Shown piece by piece: positions 40,483 to 47,626 of a stretch of DNA of 47,626 bases (position 1 is its first letter; every line of letters begins with the position of its first letter). The DNA is from Chloroflexota bacterium (GTDB lineage: Bacteria; Chloroflexota; Dehalococcoidia; UBA2247; JAUWOP01), in NCBI GenBank assembly GCA_030612045.1, contig JAUWOP010000004.1, forward strand, positions 1 through 47,626. The letters run 5' to 3'. The position numbers and the translations under genes were made by a program. The notes below the pieces were generated by a model. The model saw nothing but the letters and a program-made list of their open reading frames with translations. It did no database searches and was not told the DNA's origin.

Positions 40483-42030
40483 ATGCCAACACTTTTAACC
40501 GACATGCGCACAATGGTCAGGAACGAGCTCAAAGACCTCTCAGCGGACGCCCTGAGTGCTCGCACCGTTGACCGTTGCGAGTCCAACTGGGTAACCGCCC
40601 AGCCAGCGAAGGTAACAGTTACCCATGATACCGACACATACCAGGAGCCTGCAGCCAGCGCCAAGATGGACTGCGCAGCCGACACGCTTGCCGGGTTGCT
40701 GGCATACAAGAACCTTGACACCCCCCTTGACCTTTCCCGCTTTACACACTTGGTAACTTGGGCGAGAGCAAATGTAGGCACAAGCGACACTCTCCTGCAG
40801 GTTGCACTTTCCCCTTACTATAAGTGTGGACAAGCCGAGGTAGTAACGCTCCGACCCAACGCCGCAGGAGACGAAACCAACATTGAAAGGCAAACCCCAG
40901 CAAGCGATGAGCACTGGGATAAAGTGGACGATGTAGTGCCAGATGATGCAGCTACCTATCTACACTCTCAAAACCTTAGTGTATGGGAGAGAGACCTTTA
41001 CGGTATCCCCAGCGGACTAGCCGATGAGCACCCCATATCTCAGGTTAAGGTGAAAATCAGAGCGGCGGGAGTTAGCACCTACGACCACAAGGCAAAGATA
41101 TGTCTTAAGACTCACGGTGTAGTCTACGAGAGCGCAGAGATAGAGATTGCCGATAACGAAGTATGGACTAACTACGAGGAGACATGGGTTGCCAATCCCA
41201 ACACAGGGGCAGCATGGACCAAGAATGAGATAGACGCACTCCAAATTGGAGTCAATGAGTACACTGCGAGCAGCGGAAACTCTACCAAGATAACCCAGGT
41301 ATACTGCGAGGTCACCTATCCAGAGCAGACACCAGAGCTTATTAGCCTACCCGCCCTTATTACTAATGTCTGGAATGAATCTACTGTAGAAGCTAGCCTA
41401 TCCAACCTCTACGATGTCCTGAGTGTAGGGCTTCAGGCTACCGAAGCACTGTCAGCTTGCATCTTCCACTTAGACAACATCAGAGCAGCGAGGTGGGATT
41501 ATCGCTGGACAGATGATGAGCTTGACCAGCACATTAACCACGCCGTGAGAGAGTATTCCTACCATGCCCCCGATGAGAAGACCAGCCCTATTGCCACAGT
41601 AGACGGCAGTCAGGAGGTGGACATCTCCTCACTTGGTGACATAGTGAAAGTCATGAGGGTAGAGTATCCCTTAGACAACAACCCGCAGACATTCCCGAGG
41701 TTCAGTCAGTGGGGAAACACCCTTACCTTAGAGAGCAGCGAAGTCCCCAACGGCAGCAACTGCAAAGTCTACTATGGCGCACTACGCACCCTTACCGCCT
41801 TAGCTACTACCATCCCCGAAAGCGACACCCTTATCATTGCCCTTGGGTCCGCAGGCTACGCCATGCGTGCCTATGCCAGCTACTCCCCATCCATGGCAGG
41901 AGCAGGCAGCCAAACCCCCGCCTACTACCGTACGCAAGCTGAGACACTCCTTGCCCGCTTCTACGACATCCTCAAAAAGCGTGGACGCATGGGCAAGGTT
42001 CGCAACGCCAGCCTCTACGCGCCCCTTTAG
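40483..42030 (+). CDS. Head-tail adaptor-like protein with inserted beta-sandwich domains
   Basis: 515 residues, ATG with AAAGAGGAGGTC upstream. The first helix (MPTLLTDMRTMVRNELKDLS) and the C-terminal part from about 335 (YRWTDDELDQHINHAVREYS, VDISSLGDIVKVMRVEYPLD, IIALGSAGYAMRAYASYS) look like a phage head-tail adaptor. Between them lie about 290 residues of predicted beta-strand sequence: one segment near 40-140 and another near 146-280 (DDVVPDDAATYLHSQN; NPNTGAAWTKNEIDALQIGV) of a kind often seen in virion surface proteins. The intact long frame argues against simple decay. Codon use is richer in G+C than in the ribosomal genes. Name and insertion model are inferences. Confidence 0.6.
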   Translation: MPTLLTDMRTMVRNELKDLSADALSARTVDRCESNWVTAQPAKVTVTHDTDTYQEPAASAKMDCAADTLAGLLAYKNLDTPLDLSRFTHLVTWARANVGTSDTLLQVALSPYYKCGQAEVVTLRPNAAGDETNIERQTPASDEHWDKVDDVVPDDAATYLHSQNLSVWERDLYGIPSGLADEHPISQVKVKIRAAGVSTYDHKAKICLKTHGVVYESAEIEIADNEVWTNYEETWVANPNTGAAWTKNEIDALQIGVNEYTASSGNSTKITQVYCEVTYPEQTPELISLPALITNVWNESTVEASLSNLYDVLSVGLQATEALSACIFHLDNIRAARWDYRWTDDELDQHINHAVREYSYHAPDEKTSPIATVDGSQEVDISSLGDIVKVMRVEYPLDNNPQTFPRFSQWGNTLTLESSEVPNGSNCKVYYGALRTLTALATTIPESDTLIIALGSAGYAMRAYASYSPSMAGAGSQTPAYYRTQAETLLARFYDILKKRGRMGKVRNASLYAPL

Positions 42031-42069
42031 GTCTCTAAGCTATTAATTTTAGAATTCTTCCATCATCTC

Positions 42070-42240
42070 TTATTTATCTCTCACACGTACAATATGCTCA
42101 TACATTGAGACATTTATTTTATCAACGTCCCTCTCTATATAGATGGGGCAATAAACAGTTTGGCACTTACCTGCAAGGCACCTCACTCTCTTATCATACG
42201 GACATTCTCGGCTTACCTCACTTATTTCTATGACCTCCAC
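42070..42240 (-). CDS. Possible small cysteine-rich protein
   Basis: From GTG at 42240: VEVIEISEVSRECPYDKRVR, then CLAGKCQTVYCPIYIERDVD and a short tail, 56 residues in all. Four cysteines in C-x8-C-x4-C-x4-C spacing look like a compact metal site. GAAAGGAGG directly abuts the GTG, which is too close for a normal RBS, so the start is doubtful. Function unknown. Confidence 0.35.
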   Translation of the reverse strand: MEVIEISEVSRECPYDKRVRCLAGKCQTVYCPIYIERDVDKINVSMYEHIVRVRDK

Positions 42241-42401
42241 CCTCCTTTCAATAAAAGGGGCTTCCCGCCTTTCCTAGCCATCGGACGATTCTACCATATT
42301 TACACCACGAAATAAACCTTTAGTCTCTTACAATTATCCACATATCCATCACTGTCCACAAAGAAAGAAAGGTAACCGTTCACTTGAACGAGTACTCTAC
42401 A

Positions 42402-42431
42402 TTGACAGTCGGTGAGATAAACTATTATAAT
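42402..42431 (+). promoter_or_regulatory. Strong sigma-70-like promoter upstream of CoA-transferase
   Basis: TTGACA (42402-42407), an 18-base spacer and TATAAT (42426-42431). If used, the leader to the ATG at 42685 is about 245 bases and contains a degenerate dispersed repeat. Confidence 0.6.
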
Positions 42432-42684
42432 ACCCGCAGAAGTAGGTTAATTAAGGAACTGTCAAGATGAGGCACCTTTAGTGATGTCACCTATAGTCAG
42501 TTGTATGAGTTATCATGCAATTCCCTTCTGTTATTGCGAGCAATCCGAAGACGCAAAGCTAATCTATTTTCTCCTACCGTGATATTGGCATTGTGTCTTT
42601 GTCGGTATGCTCCCTGCAGTGACATAGTGTGGTATCTTTGTAAGGTACTATAATTAACTTTGGTTAAAGGAGAGTGCTAGTTAT

Positions 42685-43425
42685 ATGGACAAAGTGTACT
42701 CCAGTGTAGAGGAGGCGGTAGCAAATATAGAAGATGGAGCAACAATAGCAATACCGGGGTTTTTTGCTGCCGGTGTTCCCAGAGTTTTGCTCCAGGCGCT
42801 AATTAAGAAAGGCACAAAGAATCTTACATTAGCATGTGGGTGTGGACCAATGCTGGGAGCTGCTGAAGAGTTGACTCAGCTTGTAAAGAATAAACAAATT
42901 AAGAAGGTGATAGATTCCTATGGGCTTTATCGCTCTGCTACCAAAGGTCTCCAAGATCCTTTTGAACAAGCGGTTAGGGCTAGTGAGATAGAGCTAGAGG
43001 TTTATCCAATGGGGACTCTGGCAGAAAAGTATCGAGTAGCTGGAGCTGGAATCCCTGCTTTCTATACTCCAACTGGAGTAGGCTCGGTAGTGGAAGAGCA
43101 TATTGTTACCAACATTATAGCAAATCGAAAGCCGAAGGAGACAAGGGTATTTGATGGGAAAAAGTATGTCTTGGAATATGCCCTGAAGACAGATTACGCC
43201 TTCATTCACGCCTACATGGGGGATAGAGAAGGTAATCTGGTATATAGGAAGACAGCGAGGAACTTTAACCCTGTAATGGCCACGGCAGGCAAGATAACCA
43301 TTGCTGAGGTTGAGAAGCTGGTGGAATCAGGCAAAATTGAACCAGACTGCGTTCACACCGCCGGGGTATACGTACAGCGTGTGGTAGAGGTACCTCGAGT
43401 CAGTTTTGCTATAACTATAGACTAA
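42685..43425 (+). CDS. CoA-transferase subunit A (family I)
   Basis: A 246-residue alpha subunit of a two-subunit 3-oxoacid/acyl CoA-transferase. The glycine-rich signature region is IAIPGFFAAGVPRVLLQALI near 21-40, then ACGCGPMLGAAEE; FYTPTGVGSVVEE and GKKYVLEYALKTDYAFIHAY follow. It moves CoA between carboxylic acids; the acid pair cannot be decided. AAAGGAGAG precedes the ATG and subunit B follows after 21 bases. Confidence 0.9.
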   Translation: MDKVYSSVEEAVANIEDGATIAIPGFFAAGVPRVLLQALIKKGTKNLTLACGCGPMLGAAEELTQLVKNKQIKKVIDSYGLYRSATKGLQDPFEQAVRASEIELEVYPMGTLAEKYRVAGAGIPAFYTPTGVGSVVEEHIVTNIIANRKPKETRVFDGKKYVLEYALKTDYAFIHAYMGDREGNLVYRKTARNFNPVMATAGKITIAEVEKLVESGKIEPDCVHTAGVYVQRVVEVPRVSFAITID

Positions 43426-43446
43426 ATTGGTGGAAAAGGAGAGAAA

Positions 43447-44124
43447 ATGCCACAGAAATTTCAAGGGCTACCTCGAGAGATGATTGCCCTACGAGCGAGC
43501 AGAGAGATAAAAGATGGTGACTATGTGAACCTGGGGATAGGAATACCCACACTTGTTAGCAACTGGATAGAGGGTAAAGATGTAACACTTCAATCAGAGA
43601 TAGGTATGACTAAAACGGGACCTTTAGCTTTTGATGACGATGTAGACCAAGACCTCATAAATGCAAGCTGCCAGCCAGTAACGGAGCTTCCCGGAATTGC
43701 TTATTTCGACATATTCGACTCCTTTGGCATGATAAGAGGTGGGTATATGGATGTTATCATGATGGGTGCCCTCCAGGTTAATGGTAGAGGTGACTATGCT
43801 GGATGGGCAAATCCGGCAGCGAGAGGGATGGATATTGGAAATATCGGAGGCTCTATGGACCTGTGTGCCGGGGCAACCAAGCTCTTCATCACTATGATGC
43901 ATACTGACCCCGATGGGGGTCCTAAAGTTGTGAACGAGATAACCTTTCCCTACACTACGAAAGGAAAGGTTAATATGATATTCACTGACCTTGCTGTAAT
44001 TGAGATTACGCCTGAAGGTCCTGTTCTTAAGGAGGTCTTCCCTGGGCTTACCCCTGAAGATATCCAGTCAGTAACTGGGGCCAAGCTTATAATAGCACCC
44101 GACCTGAAGGAGATAGAGCTGTAG
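43447..44124 (+). CDS. CoA-transferase subunit B (family I)
   Basis: A 225-residue beta subunit. The catalytic glutamate is probably E51 in LQSEIGMTKTGPL; the family usually has SENG here, so the Asn is replaced by Ile. VNLGIGIPTLVSNWI, the GGYMDVIMMGALQVNGRGDY region and the GGSMDLCAGATKLFITMMH stretch are conserved. AAAGGAGAG precedes the ATG. It ends the plus-strand operon; a 101-base spacer separates it from the converging minus-strand operon. Confidence 0.9.
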   Translation: MPQKFQGLPREMIALRASREIKDGDYVNLGIGIPTLVSNWIEGKDVTLQSEIGMTKTGPLAFDDDVDQDLINASCQPVTELPGIAYFDIFDSFGMIRGGYMDVIMMGALQVNGRGDYAGWANPAARGMDIGNIGGSMDLCAGATKLFITMMHTDPDGGPKVVNEITFPYTTKGKVNMIFTDLAVIEITPEGPVLKEVFPGLTPEDIQSVTGAKLIIAPDLKEIEL

Positions 44125-44225
44125 ATTGTCACAGTTAAGTGAAACGACCAAATAATTCTCTTATGTCAGAGGGGGATTCTTTATCTTTTGGCTCAGGATG
44201 ATGGGGTATTTGAGTTGGTAGGGAG

Positions 44226-45047
44226 CTATTCTATTATCTTAGTGAACTCAGAGTAAACTATTCCGTTGCTCGCAATGAGTTGTGAGCTTTTGTAGGTAGC
44301 CGGCTCCCCTGCCCAGTCTGTTATCCTGCCTCCTGCCTCATTTATCAGCAGGATGCCGCTGGCTGAATCCCAGGGGTAGAGATAGGCATGGAGATAGACA
44401 TCAAATCTACCACAGGAAACATACGCCAGCCCCAGTGCCGCTGAACCCATAATTCTCAACCCGTGTATCCCTGGCCAGAGGGTTTGCATCATGTCCAGAA
44501 TCCTCTTCCCTTCCTCAGAATCATATCCTAAATCGCAGCCGATAAAGGAGGACTTTACCTTCGGTCTAACGGATACGGAAATAGGGTAGTGATTCAGGAA
44601 AGCCCCATCTCCCTTTTGAGCATGGAATAACTCCTTGCGTATAGGGTCATAGGTGAGCCCCAGTATCACATCTTCTTCGTATGCCAGAGCAATATTTGTG
44701 GCAAAGAAGGGCACACCAAATAGATAATTATTGGTGCCATCCAGGGGGTCAATTATCCAGGTGTAGGGTGAATCGGTGTTGATTTGAGGTGATTCCTCAG
44801 AAAGGAAGTTATACTCAGGGTACTCCCCCTGAAGAATATCCAGAATTGCCTTTTCTGCTGCAATATCTGCATCAGTAACGACATTAGCCCTACCCGGCTT
44901 ATAGTTCACCTCCCTTTGACCAGGAAGATGGCTCAAGAGAAGGCTTCCAGCTTGTTTTGCTGCCCAGATAGCTACCTCCAGGGCAGTCTTACCACTTCGG
45001 GATAATGGCAACATGGGCAAGATATACTCCTCCCCTGATGTGTTCAA
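44226..45047 (-). CDS. Inositol monophosphatase family protein
   Basis: A 273-residue Mg-dependent phosphatase of the IMPase/FBPase/CysQ fold. Metal-site motifs: FLSEES near 81-86, IDPLDGTNN near 99-107, and YPWDSASGILLINEAGG near 224-240. The substrate may be inositol-1-phosphate, fructose-1,6-bisphosphate or PAP. The TTG at 45047 overlaps the trpS TGA; TTG 45020 or ATG 45014 lie closer to GGGGAGGAG and are possible starts. It is the last gene of the minus-strand trio. Confidence 0.88.
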   Translation of the reverse strand: MNTSGEEYILPMLPLSRSGKTALEVAIWAAKQAGSLLLSHLPGQREVNYKPGRANVVTDADIAAEKAILDILQGEYPEYNFLSEESPQINTDSPYTWIIDPLDGTNNYLFGVPFFATNIALAYEEDVILGLTYDPIRKELFHAQKGDGAFLNHYPISVSVRPKVKSSFIGCDLGYDSEEGKRILDMMQTLWPGIHGLRIMGSAALGLAYVSCGRFDVYLHAYLYPWDSASGILLINEAGGRITDWAGEPATYKSSQLIASNGIVYSEFTKIIE

Positions 45048-46021
45048 GTTAGCCCCATTCTCATCTTGGCTTCACTCAGAGTTACTTCGGCGATGGCACG
45101 AGCGCGGCATGCCCCTTCCTGTAAGACTTCTTCTATGTAGTCTGGTCTGGATTCCAGTTCTCTCCGCCTCTCCCTAAAGGGCTCCAGGTTCGTGTTTATC
45201 CCTTTAGCCAGAAGTTTTTTGCAGTCAACACACCCAATTCCTGCAGAACGGCATTCTAAAGCTACCTCAGCTACTCTACCTGCAGTAAAGAATTGATGCA
45301 GAGAGTAGATATTGCATAACTCAGGATGACCAGGGTCTCTCCTATACTTACGGCTAGGGTCGGTAAAGGCACTCATGATTCGCTCCACTGTTTCCTCAGG
45401 TGAGGAAGCAAGGTCAACCTGATTATTGTAGCTCTTGCTCATCTTCTGAGTTCCATCCAGACCACGGATAAGGGGTACGGTAGTGAGCTTCGCCTGAGGC
45501 TCAGGAAAGGTGTAGCCATAGAGGTGATTAAAACGGCGCACGATTTCCCTTGCCAACTCCAGGTGTGGCAGTTGGTCTTCACCCACAGGGACAATTTCCC
45601 CCTTGTAGAGTATAATATCCGCAGTCATCAGGATGGGGTATCCTACCAGCCCATAATTCACATTCTCCTTCTGTGAGTGTACCTTCTCCTTAAAAGTAGG
45701 CACCCTGAGCAGCCAACTCAGAGGAGTGACCATACTGAGCATTGTATGAAGTTGCATCACCTCAGGAACATGAGATTGTACAAAGAGAATACTCTTCTCA
45801 GGGTCAAGCCCGGCAGCCAGCCAGTCGAGCAACATCTCGCGGATATTACCCTTGAGATGAGAAACCTCCTCCGCTCCCTCTAAAGAGGTCAGAGCATGAA
45901 TATCAACGATACAGTAGATGCATTCATGTTCCCTTTGTAGTTTCACATAATTCTGAATTGCCCCTACATAGTTCCCCAGGTGTTGCCTGCCTGTGGGACG
46001 GGCACCAGAGAAGACACGCAT
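45044..46021 (-). CDS. trpS: Tryptophanyl-tRNA synthetase
   Basis: A 325-residue class I synthetase that charges tRNA-Trp. The HIGH-type motif is TGRQHLGN (10-17), the KMSKS loop is QKMSKSYNN (192-200), and the ATP/Trp-site VPVGEDQLPHLELAREI lies near 144-160. The length is normal. The start codon follows the radical SAM stop with no gap, and its own stop overlaps the next start by TTGA, so the three genes form one translational unit. Confidence 0.96.
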   Translation of the reverse strand: MRVFSGARPTGRQHLGNYVGAIQNYVKLQREHECIYCIVDIHALTSLEGAEEVSHLKGNIREMLLDWLAAGLDPEKSILFVQSHVPEVMQLHTMLSMVTPLSWLLRVPTFKEKVHSQKENVNYGLVGYPILMTADIILYKGEIVPVGEDQLPHLELAREIVRRFNHLYGYTFPEPQAKLTTVPLIRGLDGTQKMSKSYNNQVDLASSPEETVERIMSAFTDPSRKYRRDPGHPELCNIYSLHQFFTAGRVAEVALECRSAGIGCVDCKKLLAKGINTNLEPFRERRRELESRPDYIEEVLQEGACRARAIAEVTLSEAKMRMGLT

Positions 46022-47335
46022 CTATTTCCCCTTCTCATGTATAATTGGATTAGGGTGGTTTTCTGTAGGAGTGACCTTCGATATGTCAGGGACTAAAGAT
46101 TTCTCTTGGTAGAAAGCATATGCCTCTGATGGTCTAGCACGGAGGTTAGACTGTATGAAGCAGAAGGGGTCCTCTGCCAGATAGTTGCCTGTGTGAGCGT
46201 ATGCCCTTCCTCTACAGCCCCCACACATCTCAGTATAGAGACACTCCCCACACCTGCCCTCCAGGTTCTTTCTGTCCCTGAGGGTTTGGAATAGCTCTGA
46301 TTCCCTCCAGATAGTTTCCAAAGGGATATGGCGCACATTCCCGGCGCTTACGGGAATAAAGGGACATGCCCAGACATCCCCATTGGGTTTGATGTAGCAT
46401 AGTCCTCTACCTGCCACACAACCCTTGAAGAATCTCGAGGCAATGCCTACTCTAGGAGTTCTGCCATCCTGACCTGTGAGATAAGCCCAGTACTGCGGGG
46501 CACAGGTTGGCTCGATAATAGGGTAGCAGTTTCGCTGTCTTTCTGCCACACTCTTCATCAGCTCAGCATACTCTTTGGGGAGAATCTCCAGATTTTCCTC
46601 TGCTCCTCGCCCCTGGGGGATCAGGTTGTATAAAAGGACAATCTCAGCATCCAACTGGTGGGCAAGGTCAAGGATTTGAGGAATCTCATGGTAGTTATGC
46701 CTCATGACAGTAACATTAATTTGCAACAGCATACCTGCTTCCTTGGTAGCATGGATGCCTTGCATGGTACGGTCAAAGCATCCATCAACCCCTCGGATGT
46801 AGTCATGCAGGGATGGAGTAGCAGCATCGAGCCCGATAGCTACATCACACACCCCTGCCTTCTTCAACCGTCTGGCAAGCTCTGGAGTAATCAGTGTTCC
46901 GTTGGTAGCAATGGCAATTTCCAGACCAAGAGCAGAGGCATATTCAATAAGCTCTATAATGTCTTTTCTTACCAGTGGTTCTCCTCCTGTGAGAACCAGC
47001 ATACGGAATTCTTTGACTGCGGCTATCTGGTCCAGCAGCATTTTACCTTCTTCAGTGGTTAGCTCCTCTGCTGATGGTTTACCTCCACTAGCATGGCAGT
47101 GGCGGCAGTGGAGGTTGCAGGCAGTGGTGACCTCCCATACTGGGTGAATGGGGAATCCGATACAACCCATTCCTATGGCACCGGCTGCAGTAGGTAGTGT
47201 TTTGCGACCTTTGAGTAGCCAGTGGGGCAACTTACTCCAGCGAACGAGATAGGCGAAGTACAGGGCTGCGAGTGCCTGTTTCATTACCAGTGTTGGTGGG
47301 TTGTAGAAGGATTTAGTTACCTTTTTAGGTCGCAT
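46022..47335 (-). CDS. Radical SAM / SPASM domain protein
   Basis: 437 residues from the ATG at 47335; a GTG at 47371 would add 12 residues but lies at the expected transcription start. The radical SAM cluster motif is CNLHCRHC, followed by LTGGEPL; the C-terminal SPASM domain has CVAGRGLCYI, ACPFIPVSAGN, and CGECLYTEMCGGCRGRA for auxiliary [4Fe-4S] clusters. The family includes heme-synthesis enzymes (AhbD, NirJ) and peptide-modifying enzymes. The N-terminus has a hydrophobic/basic stretch (LAALYFAYLVRWSKLPHWLL) before the barrel. I cannot decide the substrate; no precursor peptide is seen nearby. Confidence 0.88.
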   Translation of the reverse strand: MRPKKVTKSFYNPPTLVMKQALAALYFAYLVRWSKLPHWLLKGRKTLPTAAGAIGMGCIGFPIHPVWEVTTACNLHCRHCHASGGKPSAEELTTEEGKMLLDQIAAVKEFRMLVLTGGEPLVRKDIIELIEYASALGLEIAIATNGTLITPELARRLKKAGVCDVAIGLDAATPSLHDYIRGVDGCFDRTMQGIHATKEAGMLLQINVTVMRHNYHEIPQILDLAHQLDAEIVLLYNLIPQGRGAEENLEILPKEYAELMKSVAERQRNCYPIIEPTCAPQYWAYLTGQDGRTPRVGIASRFFKGCVAGRGLCYIKPNGDVWACPFIPVSAGNVRHIPLETIWRESELFQTLRDRKNLEGRCGECLYTEMCGGCRGRAYAHTGNYLAEDPFCFIQSNLRARPSEAYAFYQEKSLVPDISKVTPTENHPNPIIHEKGK

Positions 47336-47375
47336 GCTAGTCAAAAACCCAGTCCCCCACGACAAGCTCACTGCT

Positions 47376-47381
47376 ATTATA
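47376..47381 (-). promoter_or_regulatory. Candidate -10 element for the minus-strand operon
   Basis: TATAAT on the minus strand with only a weak -35 (AAGAGA, 17 bases upstream). Transcription would start about at 47369, so translation from the GTG at 47371 is unlikely and the ATG at 47335 is preferred. Confidence 0.4.
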
Positions 47382-47409
47382 CACTAAACACCAAAACTTC
47401 TCTTCTATC

Positions 47410-47626
47410 AGTCTCTTCCAATACTTTTAGTGCTCCTGGAAACTTTAGAATAGTATAGTCTCTTCTTATGATTAGCTATTGTAGCGCCGAGGTTTATCCG
47501 GTTATCGTAGCGCCGAGGTTTATCCTCGGCAGGGGTGGGGGACAAGCCCCCACGCTACAATGAAAATTCTAACTGGCTCACGGGGGGGGGTGTTTTCATC
47601 CCCAGCAAAGAATGAGCAAGGTTAGG
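47410..47626. repeat. Right arm of window-bracketing inverted repeat
   Basis: The inverted counterpart of 36-303, running to the last base. It contains the hairpins CCGAGG-TTTAT-CCTCGG and GTGGGGG-ACAAG-CCCCCAC, two copies of GTAGCGCCGAGGTTTATCC, and a poly-G tract that aligns to a shorter C run in the left arm. No coding capacity. Confidence 0.85.

Larger units (their letters stand above)
42031..42684. other. 654-base spacer between the phage-like cassette and CoA-transferase
   Basis: It holds a possible minus-strand small CDS (42070-42240), a strong plus-strand promoter (42402-42431), a degenerate ATTGCGAG repeat with AAGACGCAAAGCTAATCT (about 42532-42568) resembling 3101-3140 in inverse orientation, and nothing else I can identify. 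Confidence 0.6.

Overview
The window looks like a bacterial chromosome segment from a member of the Chloroflexota, most likely a Dehalococcoidia relative. This is an inference, not a database match. It rests on the S12 protein with the insert I associate with that phylum, an ftsA-ftsZ-ftsA cluster, a methanogen-style homocysteine module (COG1900, NIL-ferredoxin, COG2122), zinc-type S14, S4, L36 and adenylate kinase, frequent TTG and GTG starts, and intergenic regions full of dispersed short repeats.

Layout. 1-479 is a repeat arm, a promoter and a leader able to form a hairpin over a start codon. 480-8295 holds single genes and small operons: an eight-cysteine zinc-ribbon protein, a TauE/SafE exporter, tRNA-Arg(CCU), a sirtuin, rlmN, the three-gene homocysteine module and an amino-acid permease on the other strand. 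8487-14236 holds etfBA and then ftsA-ftsZ-ftsA behind a perfect consensus promoter. 14359-35181 is one very large co-directional translation block: rpsL-rpsG-fusA, the whole S10 and spc operons with secY-adk-map-infA-rpmJ, the alpha operon with rpoA-rplQ, then truA-rplM-rpsI. Several spacers in this block carry dispersed repeats.

35284-42030 is an accessory island placed directly behind rpsI. It begins with a decayed IS3-family element on the minus strand (at least four lesions). A plus-strand, phage-like cassette follows: a portal protein, five short ORFs (three joined by ATGA overlaps), a coiled-coil scaffold-like protein and a 515-residue head-tail adaptor-like protein carrying beta-sandwich-type segments. 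I see no terminase, major capsid, tail, lysis or integrase gene. The place where a capsid gene would be expected holds 616 bases of composite repeats and a long-range stem-loop.

42031-44124 is a repeat-bearing spacer with a strong promoter, then a two-subunit CoA-transferase. 44226-47371 is a minus-strand operon: a radical SAM/SPASM protein, trpS and an inositol-monophosphatase family protein. The two window ends carry the same ~220-270 base sequence in inverted orientation, so the window is bracketed by a dispersed repeat.

The most interesting parts are the capsid-less portal/adaptor cassette with its repeat-filled gap, the flanking inverted repeats, the GAGTT/CTCAACAAA repeat family shared between the ribosomal operon and the phage-like island, the two FtsA paralogues around FtsZ, and the probable CTG start of rpsE.
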